Assembly: GCA_964520785.1 (NCBI GenBank)
Contig: CAZFQG010000097.1
Location: 1-22,969 of the forward strand
DNA from: CAZFQG01 sp964520785
GTDB taxonomy: Bacteria; Planctomycetota; Planctomycetia; Pirellulales; Thermoguttaceae
Length of the DNA stretch: 22,969 nucleotides
Direction of reading: 5' to 3'
Shown here in pieces: positions 1 to 8,550 of this stretch (its first letter is position 1; each line of letters begins with the position of its first letter). The position numbers and the translations under genes were made by a program. Below the pieces are notes generated by a model, which was not told the DNA's origin, did not search any database, and saw only the letters and a list, made by a program, of their open reading frames with translations.

Positions 1-2
1 CG

Positions 3-1256
3 TTGCATTGCCTCGATTTCGGGACCGGAGAACCTGTTTGGAGGCGAACGGTGGCCGGGCGGATCGATTCGCCACCGACGGTCGAAGGCAACCGCGTCCT
101 CTTCGGCTCGCGAGACGGATTCCTTTACTGCCTGCGCGCCGGCGACGGCGCCCTGGCGTGGCGATTCCGCGCGGCGCCGGAGGACCGGCAGGTCGTGTCG
201 TACGACCGGCTCGAATCGGCCTGGCCGGTGCATGGCAGCGTCCTGGTGATGAATGGGCTGGTGTATTGCACGGCGGGCCGCTCCAGTTTCATCGACGGCG
301 GCATCCACGTTTATGCTTTGAATCCGGCCACCGGCGAATCCGTACATAATGCCACGCTGCAAGGTCCCGAACCGAACATCGAAGAGCCGAGCTTCGCTTT
401 TCACGAGGAGGGGCATCGCGCCGACCTGCTTACCACCGACGGCCGATACCTCTACATGGGCCGGACCGTGATGGACGCGGAACTGGCGGTCGTCGAGCCG
501 GAACGGATTCCAATGATCGGAGCGCAACGCGGTGACCGGCTCGAGTATCGCAGGATGCCGGGCATGAGGCTCGTGGCCACCGGCGGGTTTCTCAACCGCA
601 CCTTCTGGAACCGTACGTGGTGGATGCACTCGCGTGTCTGGCCCGGCTACCTGTATGCGCAACAGGCGCCGAAAAGCGGCCAGCTCCTCGTATTCGATGA
701 CACCACTACGTATGCCGTGAAGCACTATACCACCCGGAATCGGCACAGTCCGATGCTGTTTCCCGGTGACGGTTATCTGCTTTTTGCCGACGCGAACGAG
801 AATGAGCCGCTTCTCTACCGCGGCGAGGGCGAACCGAAGCCCATTGAATGGGAGCCGGAAGTGCCGGCGGAAACGCGATGGACGATCTTCCAAAACGCCG
901 GGGTCGATAAAGGGCCCGGTTTTACCCGGTCGAAACCGGCTTTGTGGACTGCCTGGGTCGACGTGCGGGTCGAGGCCATGGTCCTTGCCGGTGATGCGCT
1001 TTACGTCGCCGGTCCGCCGGACGTGGTGCCGGAAGATGACCCGCTGGCCGCCTTGGAAGGACGCAAAGGCGCGGTCTTGCGGGGCGTGTCCACGAAGGAT
1101 GGCCGGCGAATCGCCGATTATCAACTGGAGGCCAAGCCCGCGTTCGACGGCCTGATCGCGGCCGAGGGCAAGCTGCTGATCGCCCTTGATGACGGCCGGG
1201 TGGTATGTATGGGCAAGCCGGAAGGGGGAGATTCTTCGATCCGGCCGGCGGATTGA
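3..1256 (+). CDS. PQQ-like beta-propeller repeat protein, 5' partial
   Basis: The open frame runs in from the left edge, so the N-terminus is missing. The first in-frame codon, TTG, reads as an ordinary Leu inside a propeller repeat, not as a start. The 417 visible residues contain BamB/PQQ-type blades: a CLDFGTGEPVWRR strand motif at residues 3-15, YCLRAGDGALAWRF at 42-55 and HVYALNPATGE at 102-112. Each has the aromatic-x-Leu...G-x-(x)-W or NPATGE signature of these repeats. Such propellers are usually exported and act as scaffolds or, when they bind PQQ, as quinoprotein dehydrogenases. I see no heme motif in the visible part and cannot say whether PQQ is bound. The next gene, an HzsA-like cytochrome, starts 114 bp downstream on the same strand, so the two may be co-transcribed. 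The family assignment is firm; the function is open. Confidence 0.8.
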   Translation: MHCLDFGTGEPVWRRTVAGRIDSPPTVEGNRVLFGSRDGFLYCLRAGDGALAWRFRAAPEDRQVVSYDRLESAWPVHGSVLVMNGLVYCTAGRSSFIDGGIHVYALNPATGESVHNATLQGPEPNIEEPSFAFHEEGHRADLLTTDGRYLYMGRTVMDAELAVVEPERIPMIGAQRGDRLEYRRMPGMRLVATGGFLNRTFWNRTWWMHSRVWPGYLYAQQAPKSGQLLVFDDTTTYAVKHYTTRNRHSPMLFPGDGYLLFADANENEPLLYRGEGEPKPIEWEPEVPAETRWTIFQNAGVDKGPGFTRSKPALWTAWVDVRVEAMVLAGDALYVAGPPDVVPEDDPLAALEGRKGAVLRGVSTKDGRRIADYQLEAKPAFDGLIAAEGKLLIALDDGRVVCMGKPEGGDSSIRPAD

Positions 1257-1370
1257 CGAGCCGGCGGATACCCGAACGCGGAGGAAAGGCCGGGTTTTCC
1301 CGTTCCCCGTTCGCGGTTAGAATGGATTTGATAACGGTATCCTTCGTTTTGCGGAGATCCAGGCAAATCC

Positions 1371-4085
1371 ATGCGAAGCCTTTGCCCCCGCGTTTGGCAT
1401 TTATTATCCAGCAACCGCTTGATCGGTATGGGATGTTGCTCGACGGCGATTCTGTGTCTCATCGTGCCGTCAACGGCGCAAAGCGCCGAGAATCTCGCTT
1501 CAAAGAACTCCTACGGCGGGTTCAACCCCGGGGCGGCGGAGATTGCCGTCTTTGACGCGCCACCCTCGACCGACGTGTTGGTCCGGCGCTTCGGCCCCTC
1601 CTGCGCCGCCGGCGAGACCCACCTCCCGCCGTACCTGCGAGGTCTCGGTATCGACCGGCCCGATCCGGAGAAACTGGGGGCGCTTATCGAAAGGCTGAAA
1701 GAACTGCACGGCACCGCGTACGCTGGGGCGGAGGACCACCTGGCGGCACTGGCAAAGATCGCCCCGGCCGACGTCGAGTCGCTCGCGGCGCTCCAGCGAA
1801 AGGTGTTGCTCCACGACGTCGACAAGCTCCTCACCGTCAAACGCCACGAAATCAATGCCTCGCACGTCTACACGTATCATTACGAGGGCCAGCAAAACGG
1901 CGGCGGAATCTACCTCATCGATCCGCACCACCCCGACGCCGAGCCGGTCGAACTGGTCGCCTCGCCTGACGGGCAGATTCTCGACTGCGATCTGTCTTAC
2001 GACGCGACGCGGGTCCTCTTCAGCATGCGTCAGGGGTCCGCTCCCGGCTATCACATCTACGTGATCAACATCGACGGAACCGGACTCAAGCAACTCACCG
2101 ACGGCCCCTGGCACGACTACAACGCCTGCTGGCTCCCGGACGGCGGAATCGCCTTTCTCTCCAGTCGCGAGCCGCAGTTCGCCTACTGCTGGCACGCCCC
2201 GGTCGGCATTCTGCACCGCATGGAGGCGGACGGCTCGAACGTCGTGAAGCTCTCCGCGAATTACCTCAACGACTTCACGCCGTATGTCCTCGACGACGGG
2301 CGGATCATCTACAGCCGGTGGGAATACGTCGACCGCCCCGCCATTCCGATCCAAAGCCTGTGGACCGTCTCCCCGGACGGCACCGGGCTTTCCGGCTATT
2401 TCGGCAACCGGGTTCTCTCGCCGGGGACGTTTATGGACGCGCGGTCCGTGCCGGGAACGCTGTCCATCCTCTGCACGATGACCGGCCACAACGGGCCGAC
2501 GCGCGGGGCCATTGGGCTGGTCACTCGGACGGAAGGGGTCAACGACCAGGACGCCATCGTCAACCTCACGCCGGACACGCCGCTGCAAAACGTCGATCAG
2601 GGCAACGGCAATACGGACGGCACGAAGCCGTACAGTTGCCCCGTGCCGCTCGACGGGGAACGGTTCCTCGTTTCGGCCCGGGGTCCCGTTTTGATCCGAA
2701 CCGTCGACGGCACATGCAAGTCGACCGCCCTGCCGGCGCCGAAAGACGGCATGCAGTACTTATGCACGCAGCCGGTGCGAGTGCGGTTGCGCCCGCCGGT
2801 GGTTTCGGGACTGCACCGCAATAAGAAACCGGCCAAGGACGCGGTCGTTTTCGTGCAGGACGTCTACAACGGCCTGGAACCGACCGTCCGGCGGGGCGAA
2901 GTCACCCACCTCCGCGTCGTCCAGGAAATGAGCAAGCCGCTGCGGATCGACCCGAGCCTCAGGGCGTTCGGTTTCCAGTTCCCGGTCATTTCGTGTGGGG
3001 CGACGTACGCGGCGAAAAACGTCCTTGGCGAGATTCCCGTCGACGCCGACGGGAGTGCCTGCTTCACGGTGCCTTCCGGCGTGCCGGTCTATTTCATGGC
3101 CCTGGACGCCGAAGGCCGGGCCGTGCAGCGGATGCGGAGCTTCACTCACTTCATGCCGGGTGAGGTCCAGGGCTGCGTCGGCTGCCACGAGCACCGCACG
3201 TCCGTCGCCCGGGCACCGTCGCACATTCCGAGTTCGCTAGAGCCGCTCCCCCTCGCCACTCCGGAATGGGGCCGCGGCGGATTCTCCTACGCCCGCGTCG
3301 TGCAGCCGATCTGGGACAAGCACTGCGTGGAGTGCCACAACCCTCTCGACACGCCCTGCGGCCTCGACCTGACCGGCGACAAGACCGACTTCTTCAGCGT
3401 CTCGTACGATATGCTCGCGCGCGAGAACCAGGGCCGCGAGGGGAGCCCCTATGTCAATTGGATACCGACCTACAACGGCCAGGAATGGAATATTCTGGAG
3501 GTCATGCCGAAACGGTGGGGCAGCCACCGCAGCCGCCTCGCCGAAGTCATCGCCACGAATCACGCCTGCACCGAAGAGGCCAAGCAGAAATTCACCCTCA
3601 AACCGGATGAACGCCGCCGCGTCTATGCCTGGATCGACCTGAACGTCCCCTACTACGGCACGAGCGAAACGGCCTACCCCGACCGGATCGGCTGCCGCCA
3701 CCTCTACCCGGCCGACCTGGACGCCGTCCTCGCCGACGTCGGCAGTCGTCGCTGCGCAAGTTGCCATCAACCGACCACCCCTGGCCGCCATGGGCCGGAA
3801 CAACAACAAGCCGGAATCGGGGGCCTCGTCCCGGCGGCGGTTCCCCGGCATGTGTGGACGCGGATTACGCGACCGGAACTTAACGCATTCCTCCTCGCTC
3901 CGCTGGCGAAATCCGCCGGCGGGACGCAGAAGTGTGGTGAGGCGGTTTTCGCGGACACCGACGATCCGGATTACCGAAAGATATTGGCGGCGTTTAAGGA
4001 GGTGACGGCGCGGTTGCAGGAAACGCCCCGGGTGGACATGGAGGGTGGCAAGCCGTGCGAGAGCGTGGATCGGTGTTGCGAGTAG
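1371..4085 (+). CDS. HzsA-related exported multiheme propeller protein
   Basis: This 904-residue protein resembles the alpha subunit of anammox hydrazine synthase (HzsA), whose relatives are widespread in non-anammox planctomycetes. A hydrophobic stretch with an AQSA/E cleavage-like site near residues 25-40 indicates Sec export. Residues about 150-470 contain PD40/TolB-like propeller strands such as VINIDGTGLKQLTDG and LHRMEADGSNVVKL. The C-terminal third has three c-type heme motifs: CVGCH at 602-606, CVECH at 652-656 and CASCH at 795-799. The role is probably periplasmic electron transfer or an unknown redox reaction; hydrazine synthesis is not implied. The ATG at 1371 is 14 nt behind a GGAG. 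An ATG at 1428 (residue 20) would shorten the signal region but has no clear Shine-Dalgarno. The gene follows a PQQ-like propeller gene on the same strand. The heme motifs are seen directly; the HzsA relation is from family memory. Confidence 0.8.
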   Translation: MRSLCPRVWHLLSSNRLIGMGCCSTAILCLIVPSTAQSAENLASKNSYGGFNPGAAEIAVFDAPPSTDVLVRRFGPSCAAGETHLPPYLRGLGIDRPDPEKLGALIERLKELHGTAYAGAEDHLAALAKIAPADVESLAALQRKVLLHDVDKLLTVKRHEINASHVYTYHYEGQQNGGGIYLIDPHHPDAEPVELVASPDGQILDCDLSYDATRVLFSMRQGSAPGYHIYVINIDGTGLKQLTDGPWHDYNACWLPDGGIAFLSSREPQFAYCWHAPVGILHRMEADGSNVVKLSANYLNDFTPYVLDDGRIIYSRWEYVDRPAIPIQSLWTVSPDGTGLSGYFGNRVLSPGTFMDARSVPGTLSILCTMTGHNGPTRGAIGLVTRTEGVNDQDAIVNLTPDTPLQNVDQGNGNTDGTKPYSCPVPLDGERFLVSARGPVLIRTVDGTCKSTALPAPKDGMQYLCTQPVRVRLRPPVVSGLHRNKKPAKDAVVFVQDVYNGLEPTVRRGEVTHLRVVQEMSKPLRIDPSLRAFGFQFPVISCGATYAAKNVLGEIPVDADGSACFTVPSGVPVYFMALDAEGRAVQRMRSFTHFMPGEVQGCVGCHEHRTSVARAPSHIPSSLEPLPLATPEWGRGGFSYARVVQPIWDKHCVECHNPLDTPCGLDLTGDKTDFFSVSYDMLARENQGREGSPYVNWIPTYNGQEWNILEVMPKRWGSHRSRLAEVIATNHACTEEAKQKFTLKPDERRRVYAWIDLNVPYYGTSETAYPDRIGCRHLYPADLDAVLADVGSRRCASCHQPTTPGRHGPEQQQAGIGGLVPAAVPRHVWTRITRPELNAFLLAPLAKSAGGTQKCGEAVFADTDDPDYRKILAAFKEVTARLQETPRVDMEGGKPCESVDRCCE

Positions 4086-4484
4086 GTCACGGCACGTGCG
4101 TGCCTGACAACGCCGGACGCACCACTTGCGCCCCAACCGCCGGTGGAAATTCCCACCGCATTCCGCAACGCTGCCAATGGGAGGCAATGGTCCGGACCGG
4201 GCGATTGGGTTACACGGGGTCGGGGTGGGCTGTGTTGCGTCTCCTCCGTCACCCCGACGAGCCGCTCCGCGCCACCACCGAGTCCATCCAATGGGCCCCA
4301 GCCACAGTCCTCCCGTTCCTCGGATTTGCCTGAGGACGACTTTGCAGTTCTCCCTTGTTATCTCCCCGATACCTTGCGGTCCAGCGGCTGAAAAGATAGA
4401 ATGGAATTCAACCAAGATGGCTCGGCCCTCCTGGAAAGCCGCGCCGGCGGTCGGCCGCTTTCAAGTCCAAGCAAGACCCGTGAT
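4086..4484. other. Intergenic region without a supported gene
   Basis: Several short frames are open here but none has a recognisable product, a good ribosome-binding site or plausible codon use. The region has small symmetric pieces: a GGCAC/GTGCC inverted repeat at 4093-4106 just behind the HzsA-like gene (no T-run follows, so it is at best a weak terminator), a GGTGG/CCACC hairpin near 4141-4157, and the palindrome GGTCCGGACC at 4189-4198. Its right end carries a candidate promoter for the decayed toxin-antitoxin pair. Confidence 0.5.
4374..4402 (+). promoter_or_regulatory. Candidate promoter of the decayed toxin-antitoxin pair
   Basis: TTGCGG (4374-4379) and TAGAAT (4397-4402) are separated by exactly 17 bp. 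The -10 matches the sigma70 consensus at five of six positions, the -35 at three. It lies 82 bp before the antitoxin ATG at 4485. This is a pattern match only. Confidence 0.3.
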
Positions 4485-4720
4485 ATGAATCCCAATTCCG
4501 TCTTTGATCTTAGCCCCTCTTTGATCTTAGCCCCGCGGAGAAGCTTCAACTGGTAGAGGATTTCTGGGATGACCTGGCGGCAACGCCGGCCGACATTCCC
4601 GTCCCTGATTGGCACAAAGAGGAATTGGCTCGGCGCAAAGCCAACTTGAAGAACAACCCGGATTCACTGGTTTCCCAGGAAGAAGTGAAGGCACGCATTC
4701 GAATCCGACATGACCGCTAG
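4485..4720 (+). pseudogene. Frameshifted addiction-module antitoxin (TIGR02574-like)
   Basis: Two reading frames together spell a typical 'putative addiction module component' antitoxin of about 70 residues. The first frame gives MNPNSVFDLSP from the ATG at 4485. The second, from about 4520, gives LSPAEKLQLVEDFWDDLAA, then VPDWHKEELARRKANLKNNP and a C-terminal EEVKARIR, ending at the TAG at 4718-4720. This is the family signature. A 17-bp tandem duplication (4501-4534) moves the downstream part out of frame; the ATG frame now ends at a TAG after FNW, at about 24 codons. Removing one copy restores one continuous frame. In intact modules this protein neutralises a RelE/ParE-type RNase toxin encoded immediately downstream, and here the remnant of such a toxin overlaps its 3' end. 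The family call is from memory; the duplication and frame break are read directly. Confidence 0.75.
4501..4534 (+). repeat. 17-bp perfect tandem duplication inside antitoxin
   Basis: The unit TCTTTGATCTTAGCCCC occurs at 4501-4517 and again, with no mismatch, at 4518-4534. Seventeen is not a multiple of three, so the repeat shifts the frame. The lack of divergence between the copies suggests a recent slippage event, or an assembly or sequencing artefact. Confidence 0.95.
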
Positions 4721-4901
4721 GCTTGTTCCGGTGCCGGAAGCCCGCCAAGACATGTTCGAGGCTTTCAATTTCCCATCAACCCAGTTTGCCCAGGTTCTTG
4801 GGGTTTTCAACAAGCCAGGATGTACCTGTGATCACTGGGACCCCTCTTGTGAGCTAGAGCCTTTATTTCGAGGTGGCGGTTCGGCAGGGTCGGATTTGTG
4901 A
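4710..4901 (+). pseudogene. Remnant of a RelE/ParE-type toxin gene
   Basis: The ATG at 4710 overlaps the antitoxin remnant's last codons and its stop at 4718-4720, the usual gene order and coupling in type II toxin-antitoxin operons. The first 20 residues, MTARLVPVPEARQDMFEAFN, resemble the beta strand and first helix of RelE/ParE toxins (R-L-x-x-x-P-E-A-x-x-D-x-x-E-A). After that the frame (FPSTQFAQ...) has no resemblance to the family and ends after 63 codons, against roughly 90-110 in intact toxins. No other frame downstream recovers the conserved C-terminal strands. I read this as a truncated, probably inactive toxin. The toxin assignment rests on 20 residues and on position, so it is moderate only. 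Confidence 0.45.
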
Positions 4902-5134
4902 AGCAACACGCGACGTGGCTTGTCACAAGCCCCGAGACGCGTGTCGTCCTCGAACGGACCGACGGCAAGGTCTGTTGCGTCTGCGATACCGGCCTCTCCT
5001 TGGATATACGGTTCATCGGTGCGGTTTATCGGGGAGATTGGGCGGAAATCGGTATGCAGGAATTCAGCGCGCCGCCGCCGTGGGCGGTGAGAATCCATTC
5101 AAGAATCCTCCGGACGACTAGGGCATGCACGTGA
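4898..5134 (+). CDS. Small ORF of unknown identity, weakly supported
   Basis: A 78-codon frame from GTG at 4898 to TGA at 5134, in the gene-poor stretch behind the toxin remnant. I do not recognise it. The product is soluble-looking, with a CCVCDTG cluster near residues 31-37 and no signal peptide or membrane segment. There is no convincing Shine-Dalgarno before the GTG. It overlaps the end of the toxin remnant by 4 nt. It may be debris of a former gene or chance. The 100 bp behind it (5135-5236) hold only G-rich sequence and a loose ACCTCCG/CGGAGGT inverted repeat (5137-5143 and 5195-5201). Confidence 0.15.
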   Translation: MKQHATWLVTSPETRVVLERTDGKVCCVCDTGLSLDIRFIGAVYRGDWAEIGMQEFSAPPPWAVRIHSRILRTTRACT

Positions 5135-5236
5135 CCACCTCCGCCAACTCACAGGGAATGTCCGGGGGGTGTCGGCTGTGATCGCGGCGGCGGACGGAGG
5201 TCGGGGGGGCGTGCGGGGCGGTTTTCTTTCCCCCGA

Positions 5237-5265
5237 TTGACGAATCGGAGCCGACTCTGGATAAT
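5237..5265 (+). promoter_or_regulatory. Sigma70-like promoter of the beta-galactosidase gene
   Basis: TTGACG (5237-5242) and GATAAT (5260-5265) have a 17-bp spacer and each matches consensus at five of six positions. Transcription would start near 5272, leaving a leader of about 43 nt before the ATG at 5315. This argues against translation starting at the in-frame TTG that coincides with the -35 box. Confidence 0.6.
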
Positions 5266-5314
5266 GCCGACAAACTCGAGCCCCACAAACCCGCCTAAGA
5301 AGAGGATTGGTAAA

Positions 5315-8300
5315 ATGAGTCGATTTTGGATGATTGCGGTGTTTGCACTGAGTTTACATTCCAGCGGATCGTCTTGGGCCGATACCGAGGTCCCGGAATG
5401 GGAAAATCTGGACGTCCTTCAGATCAACCGGCTCGCCCCAAGGGCCACTTTCGTGCCGTACAGTTCGATCGAGGCGGCCCTAGAGGGGGATGTCTCGGCC
5501 TGCGAGAACATTCAGTCGCTGAACGGAAAATGGGAGTTCCACTGGTCGCCCGACCCTCAATCGCGCCCGGTAGATTTTTACCGGCCCGATTTCGAGACGA
5601 CCGACTGGCACCGGATTACCGTCCCAGGCAACTGGCAGACCCAGGGGTTCGGGACGCCGCTTTACGTGAATATCACCTATCCCTTCAAGATGGACCCGCC
5701 CAAGGTCATGGGGGAGCCGCCGGAGGAGTATACCAGTTTCAGGGAGCGAAATCCGGTCGGATCGTACCGTCGGTTCTTCACCGTGCCGGAAGGCTGGAAG
5801 AACAAGGAGATATTTCTCCATTTCGCCGGGGTTGATTCGGCTTTTTACGTCTGGATCAACGGCCGGAAAGTGGGATACTCGGAGGGAAGCCGCACGCCGG
5901 CGGAGTTCAACGTCACGGAGTATCTGATGGACGACGAGAATCTTCTGGCCGTCGAAGTCTACCGCTACAGTGCCGGCAGTTATCTCGAGGACCAGGACTT
6001 TTGGCGGCTAAGCGGCATTTTTCGCGATGTCTATCTCTGGGCGAGCCCCAGGGTCGGCATCCGTGATTTCGAGGTAAAAACGCTCTTCGAGGAAGACGAC
6101 TTCTCGAAGTCCAACCTCCGCGTGATGGTGAGTATCCATAATTGGCGCGACAAAACGGTCCCCTCGCCGACCGTCGAAATGACCCTTCTCGACGCCGACG
6201 GCAATGAGGTATTTTCGCCGGTATCCGGCCGGATGAACAAGAAGATTCCACCGGGGGCCGACCTGGAATTCGGCGTCGCCGCCATCGTCGAAAACCCGCG
6301 ACTCTGGTCGTCGGAGACGCCCCATCTCTACCGCATGCTCCTTTCACTCAAAGACACCGACGGAAAACTCCTCGAGGTAATTCCCTGGAACGTCGGCTTC
6401 CGCAAGGTCGAGATCAAGGACGGCGTGTTTCTGGTCAACGGCAAGCGGATATTGATGAAAGGCGTCAACCGGCACGAGCACGACCCCGAGACGGGCCACA
6501 CCGTCTCGACCGAGTCGATGCTCCAGGACATCCGCCTGATGAAGCAGAACAACGTCAATTTCGTGCGGACTGCGCATTATCCGAACGTCCCCGAATGGTA
6601 CGACCTGTGCGACGAATATGGCCTGTACGTCATCGACGAGGCGAACATCGAATCGCACGGAATGGGTTACAACCCCCGGACGACGCTCGGTAACAATCCG
6701 GCGTGGGCGAAGGCGCACCTGGACCGCATCGAGCGGGTCGTCGAGCGAGACAAGAACCACCCGTCGGTCGTCATGTGGTCGATGGGGAACGAGGCGGGGG
6801 ATGGCTGCAATTTCCAGGACTGCTACCAGTGGATTCACCACCGGGACCCGAGCCGTCCGGTTCATTACGAGCGGACGCGGACGAACTGCGACGTGTTGAG
6901 CGAGATGTATACTCCGCCGGCGGATGTCGCCAAGTATGCGGATGGCCATCAGAAAAAACCGTTCATGCTGTGCGAATACGCCCATGCGATGGGCAACAGC
7001 GTCGGCAACCTGAAGGAATACTGGGACGTCTTCCGCTCCTCGCCGCACATCATCGGCGGCTGCATCTGGGACTGGGTCGACCAGGGGCTCTGGAAGACCG
7101 ACCCGGAGACCGGAAAACGGTTTTTCGCCTTCGGAGGTGATTTTGGCGACGTCCCCAACGACGAGAACTTCTGCATGAACGGTTTGATTCAAGCCGACCG
7201 CCGCCCCAACCCGCACTTGCAGGAGGTCCGCAAGCAGTACCAGAATATCTGGGTGAGGCCGGTGGACCTCCCGGCGAAAACCTTCGAGGTCTACAACGAG
7301 AACGCCTTCATTAATCTCGACGAATACATCGGCAAGTGGCAACTGGCGGCGGACGGGAAGCCGGTCGAGGAGGGGACCCTCGGTAGGCTGGACGTCGCGG
7401 CGGGCGATAAGAAACTGGTCGAAATTCCCTTCACGCTTCCGGCGGACGCGGAAGGGTCCCCGACGGAATACGTGCTGAGCGTCTCCTTCGAGCTGCCGGA
7501 GGACGAGCCGTGGGCCGAGGCGGGCCACCGGGTGGCGTTCGATCAGTTCGTTCTGGCGCCGTTCAAAATCGCTTCGGTGGCTGGGAACGCGGAAGACTCG
7601 ACCGACCTGATCCTCGGCGAAGAAGGGGACGATTGGGTCGCGGAAGGGGATGGGTTCTCCGCGAGGGTCTCCAAAACGACCGGCGCGCTTTCATCTTGGA
7701 AGGTAGGCGGTGCCCAATTGCTGGCCGGACCGCTCGAGCCGAGCTACTGGAAGACGATGAACGACAACCAGATGCGAAACGGATTCGCCCAGCGTCTGGG
7801 GGCGTGGCGAAACGCGGCGGAAGAACGGCGGGTCGTTTCGGTCGACGCGGTACGGCGCGACGGCGCCGTCGAGATTACGGCCGAGTTCCGTATTCCCGTC
7901 GGGGAAACCGCTTGCAACGTCACATACCGTTTCCTCGACGGCGGCCGGATCGAGGTATTCCAGACACTCACGCCGAAGGGGGATGATTTGCCGCTGATCC
8001 CGCGCGTCGGCATGGACATGGCGATTCCGGCGTCCTACCACAACGTCTACTACTACGGGCTTTCCGGCGAGACCTACCCCGATCGCAAGACCGGCGGCGT
8101 GATCGGGTTGTACCGGGGAGACGTGTTCGGCTGGAACCACCCCTACAGCCGTTCCCAAGACGTCGGCAACCGCGCCGATACGCGGTGGATGGCATTCGTG
8201 GATGATAACGACCAGGGGTTCCAGATCACCGCCCTCGACGGCAACCTCCTCTCCTTAAGCGCGTGGCCCTTCACCGTGGAGGACCTGGAAAACGCGAAAC

Positions 8301-8467
8301 ACCCGGTCGATTTGCCCCGGCGGGAGGAACTCTCCCTCCGCGTCGACCACAAGGTCCACGGCGTCGGCGGCGATGATTCCTGGGGGGCCAGAACCCACGA
8401 GCAGTACACGATCAAGCCGGAGGGCGAATACCGCTACGGGTTCTTAATGAACCCGCTCGTCAAGTAA
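5315..8467 (+). CDS. lacZ: Secreted GH2 beta-galactosidase (LacZ type)
   Basis: A 1050-residue glycoside hydrolase family 2 enzyme that cleaves terminal beta-D-galactosides; E. coli LacZ has 1023 residues plus initiator Met. All LacZ modules are visible in order: N-terminal sugar-binding domain (about 35-215), Ig-like domain, TIM barrel (about 330-620), and C-terminal small-chain domain (about 765-1045, with LEPSYWKTMNDNQMRNGF). Catalytic residues are present: acid/base E493 in SMGNEAGDG and nucleophile E554 in LCEYAHAMGNS, plus the GVNRHEH motif at 383-389. Residues 1-23 form a Sec signal (MSRFWMIAVFALSL...SWA/D), so the enzyme is periplasmic or outside, unlike cytosolic LacZ. ATG 5315 has AGAGGA 8 nt upstream. 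The gene stands alone, convergent with the lactate permease, with its own promoter. The exact substrate (galactoside polymer or oligosaccharide) cannot be told. Confidence 0.95.
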   Translation: MSRFWMIAVFALSLHSSGSSWADTEVPEWENLDVLQINRLAPRATFVPYSSIEAALEGDVSACENIQSLNGKWEFHWSPDPQSRPVDFYRPDFETTDWHRITVPGNWQTQGFGTPLYVNITYPFKMDPPKVMGEPPEEYTSFRERNPVGSYRRFFTVPEGWKNKEIFLHFAGVDSAFYVWINGRKVGYSEGSRTPAEFNVTEYLMDDENLLAVEVYRYSAGSYLEDQDFWRLSGIFRDVYLWASPRVGIRDFEVKTLFEEDDFSKSNLRVMVSIHNWRDKTVPSPTVEMTLLDADGNEVFSPVSGRMNKKIPPGADLEFGVAAIVENPRLWSSETPHLYRMLLSLKDTDGKLLEVIPWNVGFRKVEIKDGVFLVNGKRILMKGVNRHEHDPETGHTVSTESMLQDIRLMKQNNVNFVRTAHYPNVPEWYDLCDEYGLYVIDEANIESHGMGYNPRTTLGNNPAWAKAHLDRIERVVERDKNHPSVVMWSMGNEAGDGCNFQDCYQWIHHRDPSRPVHYERTRTNCDVLSEMYTPPADVAKYADGHQKKPFMLCEYAHAMGNSVGNLKEYWDVFRSSPHIIGGCIWDWVDQGLWKTDPETGKRFFAFGGDFGDVPNDENFCMNGLIQADRRPNPHLQEVRKQYQNIWVRPVDLPAKTFEVYNENAFINLDEYIGKWQLAADGKPVEEGTLGRLDVAAGDKKLVEIPFTLPADAEGSPTEYVLSVSFELPEDEPWAEAGHRVAFDQFVLAPFKIASVAGNAEDSTDLILGEEGDDWVAEGDGFSARVSKTTGALSSWKVGGAQLLAGPLEPSYWKTMNDNQMRNGFAQRLGAWRNAAEERRVVSVDAVRRDGAVEITAEFRIPVGETACNVTYRFLDGGRIEVFQTLTPKGDDLPLIPRVGMDMAIPASYHNVYYYGLSGETYPDRKTGGVIGLYRGDVFGWNHPYSRSQDVGNRADTRWMAFVDDNDQGFQITALDGNLLSLSAWPFTVEDLENAKHPVDLPRREELSLRVDHKVHGVGGDDSWGARTHEQYTIKPEGEYRYGFLMNPLVK

Positions 8468-8550
8468 CGAACAGCCGGTCTGCGCCGCGGCGTCAAGTAC
8501 GAAGGGAAGCAAGAGAGCTTCGCCGCGGCGAGACTGGTATCGAAATTCGG

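Noticed and set aside
1500..2588. 362-codon minus-strand open frame opposite the propeller region
   Set aside because: Shadow of the HzsA-like gene created by GC-rich third positions; no recognisable product.
3237..4415. 392-codon minus-strand open frame opposite the HzsA-like gene
   Set aside because: Antisense of the heme region and the intergenic stretch; no domain, odd composition, and the plus strand carries conserved CXXCH motifs.
4055..4488. Open plus-strand frames of 82-120 codons behind the HzsA-like gene
   Set aside because: Three overlapping frames are open at once, none has a ribosome-binding site or recognisable product, and codon use looks random.
5237..5314. 26-residue upstream extension of the beta-galactosidase from TTG 5237
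   Set aside because: The TTG is the -35 box of a good promoter candidate, and the signal peptide and AGAGGA ribosome-binding site point to ATG 5315.
6344..7528. 394-codon minus-strand open frame opposite lacZ
   Set aside because: Shadow of the catalytic domain of an unmistakable GH2 enzyme.
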